This document shows, one piece after another, positions 60,347 to 64,000 of a stretch of 64,000 nucleotides of DNA. Both the position numbers and the translations under genes were made by a program. How positions within the stretch are numbered: the stretch's first letter is position 1; every line of letters begins with the position of its first letter. The notes beneath the pieces were generated by a model. That model was not told the DNA's origin and ran no database searches. It saw only the letters and a program-made list of their open reading frames with translations. Source of the stretch: Pseudomonadota bacterium (GTDB lineage: Bacteria; Desulfobacterota; SM23-61); NCBI GenBank assembly GCA_018819135.1, contig JAHJQK010000083.1:1-64000 (forward strand), given 5' to 3'.

Positions 60347-61129
60347 ATGAGCCGTAAAACATCTTTCGGCAGCCCTCCGTTGATGGGAGAGTGGTGGTTC
60401 CTGGGAGCGTTCCAATGGCTGGAAACTTTTCCCCCTGACCAAAGACCGAAAAGAGCCGCCATTTATATCATGAATAATCCTGTAGGAACATCCTTACTTC
60501 CGTCCATAGATGAATGGACGAAAAAATTAGGGGTCCAGGTCGTAATCAATGAAAGGTATAACCTTCCGCTTCCTTCGGCGGAGCCTTTGGTGATGAAAGC
60601 CAAGCAGATGAATTGCGATTTATTCGTTTCCGGGGGAGTTTTTCACGATGGGGTGATGACCATAAAGGCCGTAAAAGCATTGCAGTATAATCCCAAAGTT
60701 TACTTTCAGGGAATCGGGTCGATCATTCCGGCCTGGGTAAAAGAGTTGGGGAAGGACGGAAATTACATCATTTCCGGCACTTCCTATCATGATAAACTGA
60801 ACAACCCCAGCAATATAAGGCTGCTCAAAAGGGTCAAAGAAAAATTGGGGATGGATGGAGTGGATACCTATTTTGGTTTTGCCTGGGCCTGGATGCAGAC
60901 CTTAGCGGCCGGAGTGGAAGGAACGAAAGGTCTTGAACAAACTAAAATTCGCGATTGGTTAAAAACCCACAAGGTGGAAACGGTCGCCGGCACCTTTACT
61001 TTTGATGCCAAGGGACTGCCCAAACCTTTTACCTATGCCACTCAAATTATCGATCGCCGGGTTGAGTTGATCTGGCCAGCGAATGTCAGGACCCACAAAG
61101 GGGTCTACCCCAAACCACCCTGGAAATGA
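60347..61129 (+). CDS. Branched-chain amino acid ABC transporter binding protein, N-terminally truncated
   Basis: About 260 residues from the ATG at 60347, with AGGAGG 5 bases upstream. The sequence enters the family in mid-fold (KTSFGSPPLMGEWWFLGAFQ) and goes on through PKRAAIYIMNNPVGTSLLPS and YFGFAWAWMQTLAAGVEG to a normal end. Intact Liv-type proteins are about 380-420 residues with a signal peptide; here the signal and roughly the first 120 residues are missing. Unless the domain works in the cytoplasm, it cannot serve as a periplasmic receptor. Codons upstream to 60233 in the same frame are not protein-like. livHMGF follow directly and look intact. The ligand may be an aromatic or aliphatic acid rather than an amino acid. 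Confidence 0.75.
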   Translation: MSRKTSFGSPPLMGEWWFLGAFQWLETFPPDQRPKRAAIYIMNNPVGTSLLPSIDEWTKKLGVQVVINERYNLPLPSAEPLVMKAKQMNCDLFVSGGVFHDGVMTIKAVKALQYNPKVYFQGIGSIIPAWVKELGKDGNYIISGTSYHDKLNNPSNIRLLKRVKEKLGMDGVDTYFGFAWAWMQTLAAGVEGTKGLEQTKIRDWLKTHKVETVAGTFTFDAKGLPKPFTYATQIIDRRVELIWPANVRTHKGVYPKPPWK

Positions 61130-61152
61130 ATATAAAGGTTTTGTGAAGCAGA

Positions 61153-62028
61153 ATGTCAGCGGTTTTTATATTGCAGTCCCTGATCAGCGGCATTCTGATG
61201 GGGGGGATTTATGCTCTTCTCGGGGTGGGGTTTAGCCTGACCTGGGGAGTGATGCGGGTCATCAATATTGCCCACGCCGCTTTTGGAGTTCTGGCCGCTT
61301 ATATTGCTTACTGGTTTTCCGCTAAATTGATCCTGGATCCCCTTCTTTCCCTTGTCATCAGCCTTCCCTGCCTTTTCTTCGGGGGAATGATCCTCCATCG
61401 CGGGTTGATTCGGCCTATTACTAAGGCCCGCGAGACCATCGTTTCCTCGATGGTTCTCACCTTTGGATTGGCCATCGTCCTGGAGAATGTAATGCTCTGG
61501 CTCTGGAAGGCGGATCCGAGGGTTTTGAACCCTTCCTATTCGGGCACAGCGATATTTATCGGTGAGGTGGCTCTTCCCATTCCTCAAGTCATCGCCTTTG
61601 GCCTGGCCGTCGCAGGGATCTCTCTGATTTACCTTTTTCTGAACCAAACCCACACCGGAAAAGCGGTGCAGGCCACCTGGCAGGAGCAGGAAGGTGCGGC
61701 TTTGATGGGCATCAACCTCAATCGGGTTTCCCAGATCACTTTTGGTCTGGCCATTGCGGCTGCCGGACTGGGGGGAGTTGCCATGGCCATGATGTATACC
61801 TTCGACCCGCCGGTACACAATTTCTGGCTGATCTATATGTTCCTGGTGGTCATCGTTGGCGGGGTGGGAAGCATCCTGGGAACGGCCCTCGCCGGTTTGA
61901 TCCTGGGGGTTATTACCGGACTGAGCATGGCTTTCATTCCCTACCAATGGATTAATGTCTTAACCTTCGGGTTGCTAATTGTCATCTTGCTTATCCGGCC
62001 GCAGGGCCTCTTCAAAACGGGAGTGTGA
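61153..62028 (+). CDS. livH: Branched-chain amino acid ABC transporter permease LivH
   Basis: A 291-residue inner-membrane protein with about eight helices. Family features: GGIYALLGVGFSLTWGVMRV and INIAHAAFGVLAAYIA at the start, GINLNRVSQITFGLAIAAAG in the second half, and the C-terminal IRPQGLFKTGV. It forms the channel with LivM. The binding-protein gene ends 24 bases before it, and its stop overlaps the livM start (TGATG). Confidence 0.93.
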   Translation: MSAVFILQSLISGILMGGIYALLGVGFSLTWGVMRVINIAHAAFGVLAAYIAYWFSAKLILDPLLSLVISLPCLFFGGMILHRGLIRPITKARETIVSSMVLTFGLAIVLENVMLWLWKADPRVLNPSYSGTAIFIGEVALPIPQVIAFGLAVAGISLIYLFLNQTHTGKAVQATWQEQEGAALMGINLNRVSQITFGLAIAAAGLGGVAMAMMYTFDPPVHNFWLIYMFLVVIVGGVGSILGTALAGLILGVITGLSMAFIPYQWINVLTFGLLIVILLIRPQGLFKTGV

Positions 62029-62999
62029 TGGCCGAGGATCCAGGACAATCAGGAATTGGTAAAATCCTTCTTCCAGCCGGGGCCGGGATCCTGGTTTTAC
62101 TCACTCTTTTCCCCCTTTTTTCCCCTCCCGCTTACTTTCTGTCGATGCTTTATATGGTTTTCCTCTATGTAATCCTGGCAGAGAGCTGGAACATTATCGG
62201 CGGATTGGCGGGATACCTCAGCTTTGGCCATGTGGCCTTTTTTGGCATCGGGGCTTATACCACGGCTTTCCTGATGAAGCAGTTAGGATTGTCGCCCCTG
62301 GGGACCATCCTATCCTCTCTTCCTGCCGGCCTGGTAGCCGCTATAGTCGCATTCCTGATCGGCTATCCCTGCTTGAGGCTGCGGGGGCCCTATTTTGCGG
62401 TGATCACTTTATGCTTTGCCTTCGTGGTCCATATGGTCGTCCAGAATATCGAAATTTTCGGCGGGGTGGAAGGCCTCTGGCTGCCGGCCATGCCGAAGCC
62501 GATCTCCTTTATCCGGACGGTTTTTTATGAAATCATGCTTGGGCTGATGGTGGTGGTAATCCTGATTGTTCGCTGGATTGAAAAATCCAGGCTGGGAAGG
62601 GGATTGATGACCATCAAAGAGGAAGAGGAAGTAGCTCAAACTCTGGGCATCCATACTCCTCGTTTGAAAATTATCGCCTTTGGGTTAAGCGCCTTCTTTC
62701 CGGGGATTGCCGGTGGCCTGCATGCTTATTATCTCGCTTATATTTCACCGGAAATTGTGTTTGACGTGATGGTCTCCATTCTGATTGTTCTCATGGTCCT
62801 ATTTGGCGGCGGAGGCTCTTGGATGGGGGCTCTCATAGGTGCCGTTTCTCTTTCGCTGGTAAATGAATTCCTGACGACCTTTGTCGGAGCGGAGATCGCT
62901 CGCATCATTTACGGGCTCCTTTTCATCGGAGTCATCATCTTCATGCCCAACGGCATCATGGAATTTTTCCGAAGGTTCGGGAGGAAGGATTTGTGCTGA
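62028..62999 (+). CDS. livM: Branched-chain amino acid ABC transporter permease LivM
   Basis: 323 residues from the ATG at 62028, overlapping the livH stop. Signatures: ESWNIIGGLAGYLSFGHVAF near residue 55, then FFGIGAYTTA, LRGPYFAVITLCFAFVVHMV in the middle, and the EAA-like loop EEEEVAQTLGIHTPRLKIIA. About ten helices. Its stop overlaps livG, whose GTG start lies 7 bases inside it. Confidence 0.93.
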   Translation: MAEDPGQSGIGKILLPAGAGILVLLTLFPLFSPPAYFLSMLYMVFLYVILAESWNIIGGLAGYLSFGHVAFFGIGAYTTAFLMKQLGLSPLGTILSSLPAGLVAAIVAFLIGYPCLRLRGPYFAVITLCFAFVVHMVVQNIEIFGGVEGLWLPAMPKPISFIRTVFYEIMLGLMVVVILIVRWIEKSRLGRGLMTIKEEEEVAQTLGIHTPRLKIIAFGLSAFFPGIAGGLHAYYLAYISPEIVFDVMVSILIVLMVLFGGGGSWMGALIGAVSLSLVNEFLTTFVGAEIARIIYGLLFIGVIIFMPNGIMEFFRRFGRKDLC

Positions 63000-63712
63000 A
63001 AGGTACAGGGATCACCAAACGATTCGGAGGGCTCATAGCCATCTCCGGTCTTGATTTTGAAGTGAGAAAAGGGGAAGTGGTCGGTCTCATCGGTCCCAAC
63101 GGGTCAGGAAAGACGACCCTTTTTAATGTCATTTCTGGCTTTTATCTTCCCGATGAAGGTATCCTCACGTACCAAGGAAAAAAGATTAACGGATGGCGGC
63201 CTTACCAAGTGGCCCAGCTGGGAATCGGCAGAACTTTTCAAATCGTCAGGCCCCTTTTATCCATGACCGTTCTGGAAAACGTGGCCATCGGAACTTTATA
63301 TGGGCGGCAGGGAGAGAAGAACATGAACCAGGCCCGGAAAAAAGCGGAAGAAATTCTTCGATTCACAGGTCTGGAAAGGAAAAGGGACGTTCTCGCTACT
63401 CAACTTATTTTAGCCGAGCGCAAAAGACTGGAAATTGCCCGTGCCCTGGCCACGGGGCCTGAGATCTTGCTTCTCGACGAAGTATTTGCCGGACTCAACC
63501 CGGCTGAGGTCGATGAGGCCATCGGGCTGGTGAAGGAGATTCAGAAAAAATACGGGGTCACCATCTTTATTATCGAGCACGTCATGAAAGCCATCATGAG
63601 AACCTGCGGAAGAATCATCGCCATTCATTATGGGGAGAAGATCGCCGAGGGCACCCCGGAAGAGGTGACCCGGAATCCTAAAGTAATCGAAGCCTACTTA
63701 GGAAATGCTTAA
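62993..63712 (+). CDS. livG: Branched-chain amino acid ABC transporter ATP-binding protein LivG
   Basis: A 239-residue ATPase with a GTG start at 62993 (GGGAGGAAGG just upstream). Walker A is GPNGSGKTTLFNVISG, the Q-loop TFQIVRPLLSMTV, and Walker B ILLLDEVFAGLNP (Val-Phe where Pro-Thr/Met is common). The signature loop differs from the usual LSxGQ: it reads LILAERKRLEIARALA, so Gly is replaced by Glu. It is short like other LivG proteins and overlaps livF by 8 bases. Confidence 0.9.
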   Translation: MLKGTGITKRFGGLIAISGLDFEVRKGEVVGLIGPNGSGKTTLFNVISGFYLPDEGILTYQGKKINGWRPYQVAQLGIGRTFQIVRPLLSMTVLENVAIGTLYGRQGEKNMNQARKKAEEILRFTGLERKRDVLATQLILAERKRLEIARALATGPEILLLDEVFAGLNPAEVDEAIGLVKEIQKKYGVTIFIIEHVMKAIMRTCGRIIAIHYGEKIAEGTPEEVTRNPKVIEAYLGNA

Positions 63713-64000
63713 GGTATCTGATCTGAACGTTGCCTATGACCACCTGCCCGCCCTACGAGAGATCGTCCTTGGGGTGGAGAAGGGGGAGATCGTCTCGGTA
63801 ATCGGCTCCAACGGAGCGGGGAAAACCACCCTGTTGAAAACAATTTCCGGGCTCCTACGTCCTACATCCGGTTCTGTCCTGTTTGAGCAAGAAAGGATCG
63901 ATGGGTTGCCCCCTTTGGCCATTTGTCAAAGGGGTATCGTACAGGTTCCAGAAGGGCGAAAGATATTTCCCCGCATGAAAGTCATCGATAATTTACAGAT
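63705..64000 (+). CDS. livF: Branched-chain amino acid ABC transporter ATP-binding protein LivF (partial)
   Basis: The ATG at 63705 lies inside the end of livG. The 98 codons seen give MLKVSDLNVAYDHLPALREI, Walker A GSNGAGKTTLLKTISG and the Q-loop region IVQVPEGRKIFPRMKV, all typical of LivF (about 235 residues when whole). The gene runs off the window edge. It is the second ATPase of the livHMGF transporter. Confidence 0.92.
   Translation, partial: MLKVSDLNVAYDHLPALREIVLGVEKGEIVSVIGSNGAGKTTLLKTISGLLRPTSGSVLFEQERIDGLPPLAICQRGIVQVPEGRKIFPRMKVIDNLQ

Overview
The window looks like a chromosome segment of an uncultured anaerobic or facultative member of the Desulfobacterota (old Deltaproteobacteria). 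This is an inference from gene content: TAXI-type TRAP and tripartite tricarboxylate (TTT) transporters, a PaaK-type aryl-CoA ligase with an ACT partner, acetoin-dehydrogenase-type E1/E2 genes beside acoX and lipA/lipB, and a DSD1-type enzyme. No rRNA, tRNA or CRISPR array was seen, so the placement is soft. Base composition is moderate, and most genes have clear GGAGG-type ribosome binding sites.

Layout. 0-3.4 kb: the 3' end of a group II intron, a CBS-ACT protein, an iron-ADH remnant, a beta-hydroxyacid dehydrogenase, and a point where a GntR regulator and a TAXI binding protein meet head to head, both missing their 5' ends. 3.5-9.4 kb: fused TRAP permease, PaaK-like ligase, frameshifted ACT protein, DSD1-type PLP enzyme and a small TIGR04076-type protein. 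9.5-15 kb: second beta-hydroxyacid dehydrogenase, MCE-like lipoprotein, frameshifted DUF401 permease, MFS transporter and an SDR, separated by dispersed palindromic repeats.

15-40 kb, almost all on the minus strand: a large catabolic region. It holds lipA-lipB, two acetoin/2-oxoacid dehydrogenase E1 alpha/beta pairs, one E2, acoX, one Dpp/Opp-type ABC transporter with two related binding proteins, two complete MDR alcohol dehydrogenases plus two C-terminal remnants of such genes, three further SDRs, three VOC proteins, a ThDP enzyme and an MmgE/PrpD protein. The likely scheme (inference) is uptake of a polyol, hydroxy-ketone or hydroxy-acid, oxidation by the ADH and SDRs, and cleavage by a lipoate-dependent complex. 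The modules appear twice, as if duplicated and diverged. At 40.6-44.8 kb a LacI regulator lies beside tctBAC, which has a strong sigma70-type promoter with a LacI-like palindrome at its start site.

45.9-51.8 kb: a foreign-looking defence cassette of a Mod-like adenine methyltransferase, a MntA-HepT toxin-antitoxin pair and a Res-like helicase, four genes that overlap or nearly touch. The methyltransferase is a composition mosaic. The helicase has lost its Walker A motif and the following segment by an apparent in-frame deletion. The cassette lies between a frameshifted prmA and a 5'-truncated msrAB. 53-54 kb: vapBC. 54-60 kb: a YbhGFSR-like exporter operon with an inserted four-helix-bundle gene. 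60-64 kb: a Liv-type branched-chain amino acid ABC operon whose binding protein lacks its signal peptide and N-terminal part; it runs off the window inside livF.

A recurring theme is gene decay: about ten loci are truncated or frameshifted. Some (deletions, remnants) must be real unless the assembly is wrong; single-base shifts, especially in homopolymers, could be sequencing errors.
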